DNA of 64,000 bases from Eucommia ulmoides (taxonomy: Eukaryota > Streptophyta > Magnoliopsida > Garryales > Eucommiaceae). The position numbers and the translations under genes were made by a program. Shown piece by piece: positions 12,930 through 25,017 of the stretch. The stretch is taken from contig CM028328.1 of the NCBI GenBank assembly GCA_016647705.1, positions 43,159,429 to 43,223,428 on the forward strand, read 5' to 3'. Numbering within the stretch: the stretch's first letter is position 1; the number at the start of each line of letters is the position of its first letter. The notes under the pieces are model-generated. The model worked only from the letters and a program-made list of their open reading frames with translations, ran no database searches and was not told where the DNA came from.

Positions 12930-13960
12930 GGGCAGAGACCCAAAAACTTCATTATAGGTAAACATCATTATGCCTAGCGATATCTAAACCTCAAATAATT
13001 TTCATGAACTAATCTTCCTCTAAAGGTTTGGTAAAAATATCGGCAAGCTGATCGGAGGTATCAATATACTCAATGGTAACATCCGTTTTCTAAATGTGAT
13101 CATGAATGAAATGATGTCTAATCTCTATGTGCTTAGTTTGTGAGTATTGTGTCAGATTCCTACTTAAACATATAACATTTTCATTATCACAATAAATCGA
13201 GACTTCCTTCATACATACTCCAAAATCATTCAATTGTTATTTAATATATAGAATTTGAGTGCAATAATTCCCAGTTGCCATATACTCAGCCTGATAGTTG
13301 ATAAGACCATAGAATTCTATTTCTTGCTAAACCAAGAAACCAAGGCATGTCTTAAAAAGTGACATGACCCGCTTGTGCTTTTCCACTCGACTTTGTATCT
13401 AGTAAAATCAACATAGGAGTAAATAGTTAACTTGAAGTTACTCCCCCTAAGATATCATAATCCTAGGTCACTTGTCCCTTCCAAATACCCAAAGATCTGC
13501 TTAACCGCAGTTAAATGCGATTCTTTAGGACAAGACTGAAATCTCGTACACAATCATACACTAAACATTATATCAGTTTTACTAGCAGTAAGATACAACA
13601 AGGTACCAATCATACATCGATATATTTTCTCATTTAAGTTTTTGTCCGTATAGTTTTTGTTTATTTTCGTAACTGTTGCCATGGGAGTTTTATACTCTTT
13701 AGCGCCATCCAATCCATACTTTTTCAGCAACTCTTTTGTGTATTTGGATTGATTAATAAAAATCTATTCTTTGGTTTGCTTGATTTGTAACTCAAGAAAG
13801 AAGGTCAACTCACCCATCATACTCATCTTAAATTCGACCTGCATTATCTTGGCAAACTCTTGGCAAAGATCCTCATTAGTAGAACCGAAAATAATATAAT
13901 CAACATATATTTTCAAATAGCGTACTATTTTATGATATCATTTGCCAACATCCCTTTGGA
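12930..13960 (-). pseudogene. E2 pol C-terminal remnant (RT end and RNase H)
   Basis: On the minus strand this region parallels E1 5400-6250 and E3 18960-19850 (TKP/RNase H end near 13060, RT end further right), so it is copia pol. It is degenerate and lacks a usable frame. Confidence 0.75.
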
Positions 13961-14720
13961 TTGAATCAAAATCATATAATCGTTAACACATAAGGACATA
14001 AATCATATCTCAATAATAACATGCATATTAAAGATGTTATCCCATAACATTCTTAATCCCTTTTAGAATAATAATCATTTAAAAACCAGGAGACATGAAA
14101 TATATGAGAAGGATATATAATCATGCATATAGCTAGATACTTAATGCTATAAATATATCTATGTGCAAAAAGTATCAACTTAAAATATTAAGCACAGATT
14201 GATATATCATGTATATTCAGACGATCGTATATATGATATCAAAAATAGATTAACACAATTTCATTAAGAGATACCAACCATGATTCACACGATATGCCGG
14301 TCAAATAAGATCTTGTTAAAAACTGATTTTTATCAAATATTTGATACAAGAAATAACCATTACATAATTCAATTTTAATTAATGAATTAGTATTAGCTAA
14401 CTATAAAATTCCATGTAAGTATATAATCAAGGTCATGAACAATTCAATCAAATAAATGTATCAATCAAATCATTCTTTATCATTTAATTATCCTTAATAT
14501 TTCAAATGAATCAAGATATCATGCATTTTAATAAATCACCTTAATTAAATGATGAATAAGTCATAAATAACATGTTTTACATATTTCCAAACATATCTTT
14601 TAGTGAATCTCACACACACACACATGCAAACTTATATAATCATCATGCTATAATTCTAAGACAACTAAAGAACACATAATTTAGCACATATCTTAGAAAC
14701 TATTACCTACTTATCTGATC
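13960..14720. other. AT-rich stretch inside E2 with no recognised coding
   Basis: About 760 bp where earlier pol would be expected. It is rich in ATAT and ATCA and has a short CA run near 14615. I recognise no protein or repeat family. Confidence 0.4.
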
Positions 14721-14860
14721 GGCATACTGAACACCTCCCTCTTTAACAAATGAAATGAAATTAAATTGCAAAGGTTTAGGAGTGCCTCTTATACCCTTGT
14801 GGACGACTTTGTTTTTTAACTCGTTTGTACCAACGATTAATTTAATGCTCAATTTCTCTT

Positions 14861-15110
14861 GGCCTGTCCGTATCCTCTAAGCCTTTGATTGTTTCCATTT
14901 GATCCAATGATATTTCTATTTGCACGTACCGCTTGTGACTTCTTGGTAATATCCCATCTTGGCTTTTGTAAATCTTTTCTATTTGCAACTGTCGCTTGTG
15001 GCTTCTTTGGAATTTCACATCTTGGTATTGGTACATCTTTTCGCTTTGTACGTGTCGTTTGTGAATTCTTGGCGATTTCCCATCTTGGCTTTGATATACT
15101 CTCTTTGTTT
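14861..15110 (-). repeat. Three basic ~21-residue repeats in E2 gag-pol spacer
   Basis: The minus-strand frame shows about three tandem units of roughly 63 bp, each of the form KPRWEIAKNSQ...RTKRKDV. The second and third units read IPRCEIPKKPQ and KPRWDITKKSQ. They lie just after the gag zinc-knuckle region in element order. They are rich in Lys/Arg and could bind RNA (inference). E1 and E3 show no equivalent. Confidence 0.6.
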
Positions 15111-15239
15111 GTTCCTTCTGGTCTAGTCCCGACATTATGTAACTCTATACAAGATATTTGCATAGCTCTCTTTGGTATCTATTTCATTTTGAATCAATTC
15201 TTGTTAGACAAAAATTTAGGGTTCTTGAACGGACATGAT

Positions 15240-15900
15240 ACTTTAAAATGTCCTACCCTATTGCAATAATATTATCTCAACTTTGATTGATTATCATAGA
15301 TAGCATGAGAAGAAGGCATAAATCATTTCTAATAATAGCAAAGTTACAATCATTGAGTTGTGATGAAGGATGAGATGGTGAAACATATCCACTTCCATAG
15401 ATTGTTTTAAAAAATTATGAAATATTTTTAGAAACTCTTGAAACAGACTTGAGGTTGGATTTTGATTTTTCAAAATTTTTCTTAAGTAAATCGATATTTA
15501 ATTCAAGATATGTATTTTGCTTGGAAATCATGTCAAAATCATTTTTTAAAACTCTGTTTTCATTTTCGAGAAAATTCACTTTAGAGAGCAAATTATTTAT
15601 TTCAAATACGGCATCCGAAAACTCTTTTGTTCCATAATAGTCATCCAGATGTACTTTGTATTTCTTAACAGTTTTTTTTTTTTTCTATTTTCAAAAGAAC
15701 CAATTTTTATTTTTAAACTCAAGTTTTCTTTAGCAAAAAAAGGGGTAAGAGAAAGTTATTTTTCCATGATAATATGGACATTTTCATTATCATCATCTAC
15801 ATCACTACAACTAGTGCCACATGAATCATAAATAACATTATCATATACAGATCTATCACCTTCAAGAGAGAATACACAAAAAATATTTTCTATGGTATGT
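15240..15900 (-). pseudogene. E2 gag remnant
   Basis: A zinc-knuckle-like stretch (YCNRVGHFKVSCP) is encoded on the minus strand at about 15245-15292. Upstream in element order are Asn/Lys/Glu-rich coiled-coil-like frames (15450-15830). The gag differs in sequence from those of E1 and E3, so E2 is a related but separate family. It is a broken fossil. Confidence 0.6.
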
Positions 15901-15963
15901 GCCCTGTGATTAGTTTAGTTAGGATTTTAGGCCTATCGAGCTAAAACCAACGTTGATGCCAAT

Positions 15964-16296
15964 TGTTGGCCCAGTGAGCTACCCAAAAGAGGGGTGAATT
16001 GGGTAGTTATAAAAATTTAAACAATTAAATCTTTCAACACTTAAATTATAAAATAATCAACTTATCCTAAAAAAAATTATTATCTTTGTTATGCAGTGGA
16101 TAAGTGTTTATATTTTAAGTGCACGCCCAAACAAAATATGATAAAAATAATAACAAAGCAACACACCAAGCTAGTCTTGCCTAATCCAGTCCCCCTAACT
16201 CCATGGAGATTCGCGACTACTAAACTCTTAATCCCTTTACCAGGAGGAACCAAACCCTTGCAATTTTCTTTTTCCCAGGCTAAATAAGAACCTTAT
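15964..16296 (-). repeat. E2 5' LTR, first piece (LTR end side)
   Basis: In plus orientation it begins TGTTGGCCCAGTGAGC. An initiator-Met-type primer site (GGCATCAACG on the minus strand) lies next to it at about 15952-15962. The piece stops at CTTAT (16292-16296), which is repeated at 31319-31323 beyond E3. Confidence 0.85.
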
Positions 16297-18611
16297 TGTT
16301 GGCCTAGTGAGCTACCCAAGAGAGAGGTGAATGTGGTAGTATTAAAAATTATCAGAATATAACATTTAAAAAAATCAAACAATTAATATTATCCTAAAAT
16401 TAATTATTATCTTTTATACCAGCAAATTATGTGTTATCAAATAGGGGCACACCCAAACAACAAAATGTAAACAATATAAATAATGCAACACGCAGAAATT
16501 TATACTAGTTCACCAAGCTACTCTTGGCTAATCCAGTCTCCCGAGCCCTACGGAAAGTCGCACCCACTAAACTCAAGATCCTTTTAAAAGTAGGAACCAA
16601 ACTCTCAAAATGATTATTTTCGTAGGCTCAGAATCAACCTTTACAATTTCTTTGCATAGGCCAAGGAATAACCTCTATCGTTTTACCAAGTGGAAGATTA
16701 ACCTAATTCTATTACAAGGAGAATCACGACTTAATTCTTTTTATACCTTAGGCCCAAGAATTAAACCCCACACAAACACGCTCCAAATATCTTTTTATCC
16801 AGTAAGGATTGAATTTTTACAACTCACTCACAATTCTATAAAAGAAGAATTAAAACCTAATATTTTTATACTCTAGGTAAAGATCAAAATCTCAATCTCT
16901 TTACCAGAAGAGATTGCAACTAGCTACCCCTCATTAGACAATCCCAATAGTATCTAATCCACACACAACAAACCAATTACAAAAATTGATATGTTCTTCC
17001 CACTCGGAACTTCTATCACCTCAGATTAATTAATATTCAATTAATGTCCAGAAACTAGTGATATAAATAAAGTGAAAAAATTCAAAATTTGATTTTAAAC
17101 AAAAAAAAGGGTATCAAGCAATTTAGCACGTAATCAGATTTTTTAAAGCAATTGTTTCAAAAAAATATTTTTCAATAAAAATTCGGAAAACAATTTCAAA
17201 GATCAACTTCCAAGAAATAATAATAGAAAATAAGAAAATAACTTCGAACAATCTCACCAGGAATCCACCGAAAGAATAATGATTAGAATAACAATGACAC
17301 TTTTGATCGATAGTAGCAATAATCCACAACAAATATTTCTCAAGAACAAATCTCAAGAAAGATCTCACAATGCACTCAGTATGATTTTAGAATGATGACT
17401 CTCAGAAAGTTCAGGAACTGAATAACTCTTGAATTTTGATTGATTTGGATTATTGGATTTTTTAAACCTAAAAAACGCAGATTTATTTATAGAGGTTTAT
17501 AACAAGCCCTCTAACGGCTAGTTACCATATATCATGACAAATAATTACTCCATAAACCCCTTTATATCATTAAGACTCAATCCTAGTATAATTCACTTAA
17601 AAATATCTTTTAAACATTCAATTTAGTCCCTCAAACTTTTACTAAATCTCAAGTAGATAAGATAGAAATAATTACATGTACCAAATTGAGAGATATCTAA
17701 AATATTTGAACCATATCTATAGGAATATTCAAATAGGAGTATCATATCTTAAATATATTCATATCCCTAGGATATCTCAATCAATTAAACAAATAACGGC
17801 TAATTTTTTGAATAAAATCTGAAATTCCTCAAAACTTGAAACAGGTCGTCGGTTGACCGACCAACACCCACTGGTCGACCGCCCAATTCAGAATATAACC
17901 CAAGCTAAAAACTATTTGTCTATTGGTCGACCGACCAACCTTTATCTGTCGACCAAACGATACAGAAACTTTCACAAGTTGACCTACCTGTCGACCTAAT
18001 GATCTAGAGAGTTCATCCTCTAAGCACAGGTTGAGTTACTTGTCGACCGAACAATCCAGAGACTTCCATAAGTCGACTCACCTGTTGACTGAATGATCCA
18101 AAGAGTTAGCCTTATAACCTCAAGTCGACTTATCAATCAACTGACCATTGCTGGAACACTTCTCTCAATTTGATTTTAATTCATTTTCTTCGACGTTTTT
18201 ACCCTTTTAACCAATTTCTTTTCTCGGTTAGCTCCACTAAATTTTTAAATTGAATTTTAATTAATTATCAATGTTTATTTTTCAATTACACATTGGAGCA
18301 AATAATTTAACTAATTAGGATCCTATAAAAAGCACACATATTTGTAAAAAAATATTTTGTGTTTTTTTGTAATCCTAATCGGGAATCATTAAGAGTAAAA
18401 ATTTAACCTGAGGTATATTCCCTAGGTTCTACAATTTCTTCAAACTCTTAGTATCCGTCATCTTTGTCAGTCTCTTTAGTATTTAGCATCCATTTCAACT
18501 TTTTCATGATAATATCTTCATTGGAGCTTATAAACTGAAACACTTAATAAAATCGTTAGTTCCACCAAAAACATCAACATTTAATTGTTCATCAAAATCT
18601 TAGGATCAACA
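16297..18611 (-). repeat. E3 3' LTR
   Basis: A 2315-bp LTR, TGTTGGCC...GGATCAACA in plus orientation. A purine tract (minus strand AAAAAAGGAAAAGATT) lies just to its right at about 18612-18628. A TATA-like CTATAAATA on the minus strand lies near 17484-17492. Confidence 0.9.
17845..18150. promoter_or_regulatory. Dyad array in E3 3' LTR (TCGACC variant)
   Basis: Repeats of GGTTGACCGACC and GGTCGACCGACC. Pairs are spaced 22 bp, plus one pair 12 bp apart, alternating with a GATCCAGAGAGTT-type spacer. This is a diverged form of the E1/E2 array in the same LTR position. Confidence 0.55.
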
Positions 18612-20999
18612 ATCTTTTCCTTTTTTATGATGACAATTAACTTTGATATTTTCTTTGAAACAAAAATGTAACCACACTCTCCCTAAATCCGAGGACGGGT
18701 TCTTTAACTCGTTAAAGCAAAGTAATGAAGATAATCATAATATTTTTAACAAAGAATAAATTTCAACATATAATAAACTTCCCCTTAAGATATTCAACAA
18801 AATAATTCAAGCTCCTCCTTAAAATATTCATGAAAACACCAACTAATTCTCCCCTTTTGTCATCTTAATAAAAATGAGGAAGGGGAACTACAAAGAAACA
18901 CTACTCTAGGCATACATCTTTATGCTTAGCCATACCCAAATTGCGAATGATTCTCAGAAACTGATCTTCTGCTAATGGTTTAGTAAAAATATCAGCTAGC
19001 TGGTCGGAGGTATCAATATATTCAATAACAATATCCCTTTTCTGAATGTGATCACGAATAAAGTGATGTCTAATCTCTATGTGCTTAGTTCGTGAGTGCT
19101 ATGTAGAATTCTTACTTAGACAAATAATACTTTTATTATTACAATAAATTGGGACCTCCGCTATACACATTCCAAAATAATTCAACGGTTGCTTAATATA
19201 TAAAATTTGAGCACAACAGTTACCAGCTGCCATATACTTAGCCTCAGTAGTGGATAAGGCTATCAAATTTTGTTTCTTGCTTGACCAAGAAACCAAGACA
19301 TGTCCTAACAAATTACATAACCCACTTGTGCTTTTTCGCTGAACTTTGTAACTGGCAAAATCAGCACCAGAGTAACTTATTAATTTAAAATCACTCTCCA
19401 TAGGATACCATAATCCTAGGTCAGTCATCCCCTTTAAATATCGAAAAATTCACTTAACAGCAGTTAAGTGTGATTCTTTAGGACAAGACTAAAATCTAGC
19501 ACATAAACAAACACTATACATGATATTAGGTCTACTAGCAGTTAAGTATAACAAGCTACCAATCATACCTCGATACATTTTTTCATTAACACTTTTGCCC
19601 GTATCATCTTTGTCTATCTTTGTAGCCGTTGCCATTGAGTTTTATATTATTTAGCATCATCCAAACCATATTTCTTTAACAGCTCCTTAGTGTATTTACC
19701 TTGGTTTATGAATATCCCCTATTTAGTTTGCCTAATTTGCAACCCAAGAGAAAAATTCAGCTCTCCTATCATGCTCATTTCAAATTCGACCTGTATTATC
19801 TTAGCAAACTCTTGGCAAAGATCCTCATTAGTAGATCCAAAAATAATGTCATCAAAATAAACTTGTACTAATAGGATATCAGAGTCAGTTTACTTAACAA
19901 ATAGTGTTATATCACAAATACCCCTTCGAGAACCTTTTTTGATCAAATATTAGTTAAGTCTCTCATACCAAGCTCTAGGATCTTGTTTGAGCCCATACAA
20001 AGCCTTACGAAGTTTAAATACATGATCGGAAAATTTATCACTTTCAAATCCCGGGGGCTATTCCACATAAACTTCTTCCGCTAGGAAGCCATTTAGAAAT
20101 GCATTCTTAACATCCATTTGATATAGCTTAAAATTACGTGAGCATGCAAAAGCGAGTAGCATTCTAATAGTTTCTAATCTAGCCACAGGAGCAGAGAATT
20201 CATCATAATCAATTCATTTCTCTTGATTATAGCCCTGTGCTACTAATCTTGCTTTGTTTCTAATTACCATACCAGACTCATCATTTTTATTTCGAAAAAC
20301 CCATTTAGTACCAATAACAAGATGAAAATGCGGTCTCAAAACAAGACACCATACTTTGTTCCGCTCAAATTGAACTAACTCATCTTGCATTGCGAAAATC
20401 CAAGATTTATCAGTTAACACCTCATTTACATTTTTAGGCTCAATTTGAGATAAGAAAGCAAGATTAATTATATTTCTAACAGAGGAACGAGTACTTACAC
20501 CTCTTTTAAAATTACCAATAATTTCTTTTACCAAATATCCCGGTACTGTCTTTATAACTCGCGGTAACGTCAAATCATCTTCCTTAGCCTCCTCCTCTTT
20601 TTGAGACTCCTTAGTCACATTTTCACCTTGGTTTTGGTTATTTGAAATAACTGTATCATCATCATCCAAAACCTTTCTCGACAAAAGTGGGTTAGCTTCC
20701 TCAAATACAATATGCATAGATTCTTCTACTACTAACGTACGTTTATTGTAAACTCAATAAGTTTTACTGTTAGTAGCATATCCAAGAAAAAATTCATAAT
20801 CAGATTTAGCATCAAATTTACCTAGACTATCCTTGTCATTCAGAATGAAGCATTTACAACCAAATACTTTAAAATAGCAAATGTTAGGAGTCTTACCATT
20901 CCAGATTTCATATGGGGTTTTGTTAAACCCTCTATGAATCAATACTTGATTGACCACATGGCAAGTTATACTTACTACTTCATCCTAGAAGTAGGTTGG
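18612..20999 (-). pseudogene. E3 pol C-terminal half (integrase end, RT, RNase H)
   Basis: On the minus strand: integrase C-terminus (FNKTPYEIWNGKTPN, then FKVFGCKCFILNDKD) at 20957-20754, RT start (SWIFAMQDELVQFERNKVW, then GTKWVFRNK) at about 20400-20214, RT middle and end to about 19550, and RNase H (SDFKLISYSGADFA, then LSTTEAKYMAAGNC) at 19428-19099. Copia-type order. It is a broken fossil. Confidence 0.9.
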
Positions 21000-22326
21000 T
21001 GATAGGTGTAATTTACCTATCTATTTCCAAACTGAACTTGTTAGTTTTCGAGTGTTACTATAGTATTTTAATACGTTTTTAGTTGTTTTGTAATAAATCA
21101 GGTATGTGGGATGAAAATGGATGAAAACGGATCATAAACGATCAAATTGGATCAAGAGCGGCAGAAGAACGGTGGAAAAAGAACAAAGAGACCAAAATTC
21201 AAACATACAGCCCACCACCGTGGTGGTCAAAATAGAGAGAAGGGCCTAAACTCTCTGCAAATCCACCACCATAGCAGTGACACTGCCAACATGCCCACCA
21301 CCGCGGCCGTCACTCTGCACAGATTTAAGATATTTTTTTAGATATTTTTGTTCCCTATTTCTTCGCCCTCTCCTCTATTTCGGCCATTCAAGACCCCTTA
21401 GGAATATAATAGATTAGAGAGAGGTTTTGGGGAGTGCTCAACAATTCCAAAGGAGAAGAACACAACACAAAGAAGGAGAAGCGATCATTGAATGGTTTTA
21501 GCGGCAAATCTTCAAACAACGGCTAGTTTCTTTCGTTTCTTTCTTTATTTTCTTAACTTCGGTAGTTTGTTGAACATGTTTAGCTCATTTCTTGTTGTAT
21601 AAATAGTTATGGCCATTAGCTAAATAGATTTTGTCTAGATATTAATAATATTTATAAAAATGTGGTTTATTTGATATCGGTGTTTCGTTAATGGTTGTTC
21701 TTTGTTATTTGATTGTGTTTACTGTTATTCTTCGATTATATGCTTGTTTAGATATATTGAGAATATGGGGGTTGACACTCGGGAGAGGTAACCCCGAATT
21801 CGGATTAGGGTTAAACACAACGCGACAATCTAATAACCCGGGAGGGAATTAGAAAGTGTGCAATCAATGATGTTGGGGCAAGACTCATGTGACTATGTGT
21901 TCTAAAAAATGCTAGAAGGGAACTTCGACGTTAACGCGAAGTCACATATTCGCTCGCTTTACACTCGAGAGAGGGAGTGAGCAAGTTTACGATAAAGAGA
22001 TTGTCAGATAAGTCAAACACCATTAACGTAAGTCAAACGAGATCAAACACATTTAAGTAAATGAAGTTAATCCCTAGATAATCCATCCCCCTAAAACATC
22101 TCAATTTAGTTTATATAGTATAATTAGGTAAATTAGTATTTAGTTTAGTATATTTAATTATAAAAATTACAATTTTTATTTCCTAGATAAAATTAGATTA
22201 TGATAATTACGGTACTCGACAATAATCTCAACCAATCCCTATGTAAATGACAACCCTTACTCTTTCCACTCTACAAAAACTTGACCCATACACTTGCAGT
22301 GAAAATAGAGACTTAATATTCCACCA
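21000..22326 (+). repeat. Gypsy A 5' LTR
   Basis: Begins TGATAGGTGTAATTTACC and ends ATTCCACCA before the primer site. It matches 25018-26408. A GC-rich palindrome array lies at about 21195-21320. Confidence 0.88.
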
Positions 22327-22335
22327 TCAAGTTTT

Positions 22336-22353
22336 TGGCGCCGTTACCAGGGA
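22336..22353 (+). other. Primer-binding site of gypsy A (tRNA-Asp type)
   Basis: TGGCGCCGTTACCAGGGA matches 16 of 18 bases of TGGCGCCGTTGCCGGGGA, the site complementary to plant tRNA-Asp that marks Athila/Tat-clade gypsy elements. Confidence 0.85.
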
Positions 22354-22495
22354 TTGTGTTTTAGATTAGTGTTGATATTGTGAGTAAATAACTTGATTTT
22401 AATTTAGGCATTTCTTTCGTGTATAATTTTTTGTTTGTAGTTTTGTTTTTATTTCTTATACAGGATACTTGAAGATGTTAGATCGATAAGTATCG

Positions 22496-23290
22496 ATGCA
22501 TTTCTTTCAACAAGATTCTGAGCCATTTTATTGCTCTTGGGATCGTTACAATGAGGTGCTCTTTCAGTTTCCAAATCATGGGTTCCCAAAGGAATATCAA
22601 CTCTTGAATTTCCTCGACGGGTTATCAGCCGCAACCAGAACATGGGTGGAAGGAGAAAATGATACCTCTTCTTTCTATGACCTAACCATAGATGAATCCA
22701 TTTGGTCATTGGAGGAACTGGCTGCCTATGATTATCAAAGTTAGAATCATTCACCAAGTCACCAAAGCTTGGGGCATTGTTCCAACACTACGGCACCATG
22801 GATTGACACTCCGGTTCAAGATGTGGAGTCTTTCCCTACCTTGGAAAACATGTTCTCCATAGTTATGGGAGAGACTAAGATGTTTTTTAGGAAGATTCAT
22901 GATCGGCTCAATGAGCATGAGGATCGTCTTGACAATATCGAGACGGTCTACGCTGACATTGATAAGATCGTAACATCTTTACAGACGCAGATTGGTCATC
23001 TAATCTACTGCGCTGAGGTCGAGTCAGACACGGTGGCACTGAGAGATGAGTATGCCATATCATGTGATAGCCACCGTGAGGAACCGGATACAAACGGAAG
23101 ACACTTGGGTGAGAACGAAGATAATCATGATAAGAAAGAGATAACCCAAGTGTGGAATGGAGATGGAGATTCACATATTAATTGTTGTGAGTTTTCATTG
23201 TTTGAATTCCAGTTAGTGATGCTGCACTCGATCCAACATGATCGCATCTACGAGGATTCGATGTGGTTCCCTATCCTGTTTCTAGCTTAG
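22496..23290 (+). pseudogene. Gypsy A gag remnant
   Basis: The frame at 22496-22744 resembles the Athila/Tat gag core (EPFYCSWDRYNEVL, FPNHGFPKEYQLLNFLDGL, ATRTWV, then SLEELAAYDYQS). The following frame (22769-23290) has a heptad-like stretch around KIHDRLNEHEDRLDNIETV, consistent with a coiled coil. It is much shorter than a full gag and treated as a fossil. Confidence 0.7.
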
Positions 23291-24353
23291 TACATTTATG
23301 CTCACCAAGCACATAAATCGGAGTTGAATAGAGTTGAAAGATCAAGCCATATTGCAACATCTTACCAGTCTTGAGGGCATATTAAATCAAGACCTGTATG
23401 TGGTGTTGTTTGACACATACTACGGGCGGAAGTTGTTCTTTGATGAGCACTTCTTCGTGTCTGGTTGAAGACCTTAAATCAAGTGCTTCTTTGAAGGCAA
23501 CCTAAGAAAAAAATAAGTTAGATCCATCTCCGCCGACTTGATTCGAAGGCAAGATTCTCTCGCTTCCCAGGTTCGTGTTCTAAACCCTCGTCTTTATTAT
23601 AATACTTTATGCTATCATTGGGATCGTTGATGGGTCATTGTGGACACTGTCCATTTTACGTTTGGGGGTGATATGTAGTATGTAGTATGTAGTATGTTAG
23701 TATGTTAGTATGTTTTAATTGTTTTATTGTGTGCATGTTTGTTTGGTTTAGAATGTCTTTATGTTTGTGTTGCTGTTGTTGCATGATGAGTTTTGCATTC
23801 ATCTAGGCCATAACTCGATGATGATATTACCCCCTAGTTGTTTTCGAGGTCAAGGTTAATGCCCATTCATGTGTGTTTTATGTGCTTGACAGAGTCATTT
23901 TGGTAAAAGTTATTATGAATCCTAATTTGCACAAGCACATAGATTCAATGTATAGTTATTCAATTGATTTGCGGACAATTATTGATTAGCCAAACTCATG
24001 AAAATTTGAGGATTCTAGAACCTGATTGAGGGAAAGTTTGAGGCGAAATCCTAGGAAAGGTTATTCAGGAGACGTGATTTAGGCATTTATTTGATTCGCT
24101 TGAGCTTTTGAAGCTTACCATGTTAAATGTTTATCTCTCATTACCCTGTCGAAGCCTAAATGCCATTTCAATTCTAAACACATAACAAATACCCTGGTCG
24201 ATAAAACTTTTTCCAAACCTATATCGCTAAACTGAAGGCACAATTTGAGTGAATCATCGTATATGCTACTTGATGTGAGTGGTCGAATTTAGGACGAACT
24301 TTTAACCATGCCAATGAAATTGTAAAAATCAAATAAGTTTGGGGGTGTGGTTC

Positions 24354-24398
<45 letters not shown>

Positions 24399-25017
24399 TA
24401 AATATTGTTAAATTTCCGTTTCTTTTGACAAGTGAGTACATCATTCTTAAATGATTGTTTAGGGTTGTTTTGAATTAATCTATGGGGGTTCAAGAGTGAT
24501 TATGTGTCAAGCGATGTGCCTTGGGTATCATTAAGTTAACAAAGTTAACCTATTTTATATTCCCGATATACCCTTGGCTATTTTCCCAAAATCGAACTAA
24601 GTCCTTCTGATCTTTTTGAACTGCTTAGCCTACATTAGTGGAGAGTGGAACCCAATTAGGCATATGGATATCCTAATCTTTTACGGTCTAAGTCATGAGT
24701 TTCGTTGGTGGATAATCCAATTCGGTCGTTGTATAGTTATATCATTGAGTCTTGCACACATACGTTGAAAGGTTCTAGAATGGCGTTTACCATTATTGAA
24801 TGTCAAAATTCTAGAACATTACATGGTGCATCTTACCACTTGACTGGGGATTGTTAAGGGAAAATGTTTTGGTTGGTAGAAGAATTCAAAACTCGAATAT
24901 CGTAATTTTTAGATTATTTGTGTTTAGGTTGTTCATGTTATTTAATTTAGTTGTGTTTTTCATTTTAGTGTGAGTATTTTGCTCGAAGACTAGCAAAATT
25001 CTAAGTTTAAGGGTATT
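23291..25017 (+). other. Conserved non-coding internal region of gypsy A
   Basis: No recognised protein. The stretch is collinear with gypsy B 51580-53153, including ATTCTCTCGC near 23550 and TTTGGGGGT motifs near 23660 and 24338. It ends in the purine-rich GGGTATT before the 3' LTR. Conservation between two copies suggests a family feature, perhaps packaging or priming (inference). Confidence 0.55.
24357..24396 (+). repeat. Poly(A) run, 40 bases
   Basis: An uninterrupted A run just downstream of GTTTGGGGGTGTGG. At the matching place gypsy B carries a TA dinucleotide run. Confidence 0.95.
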
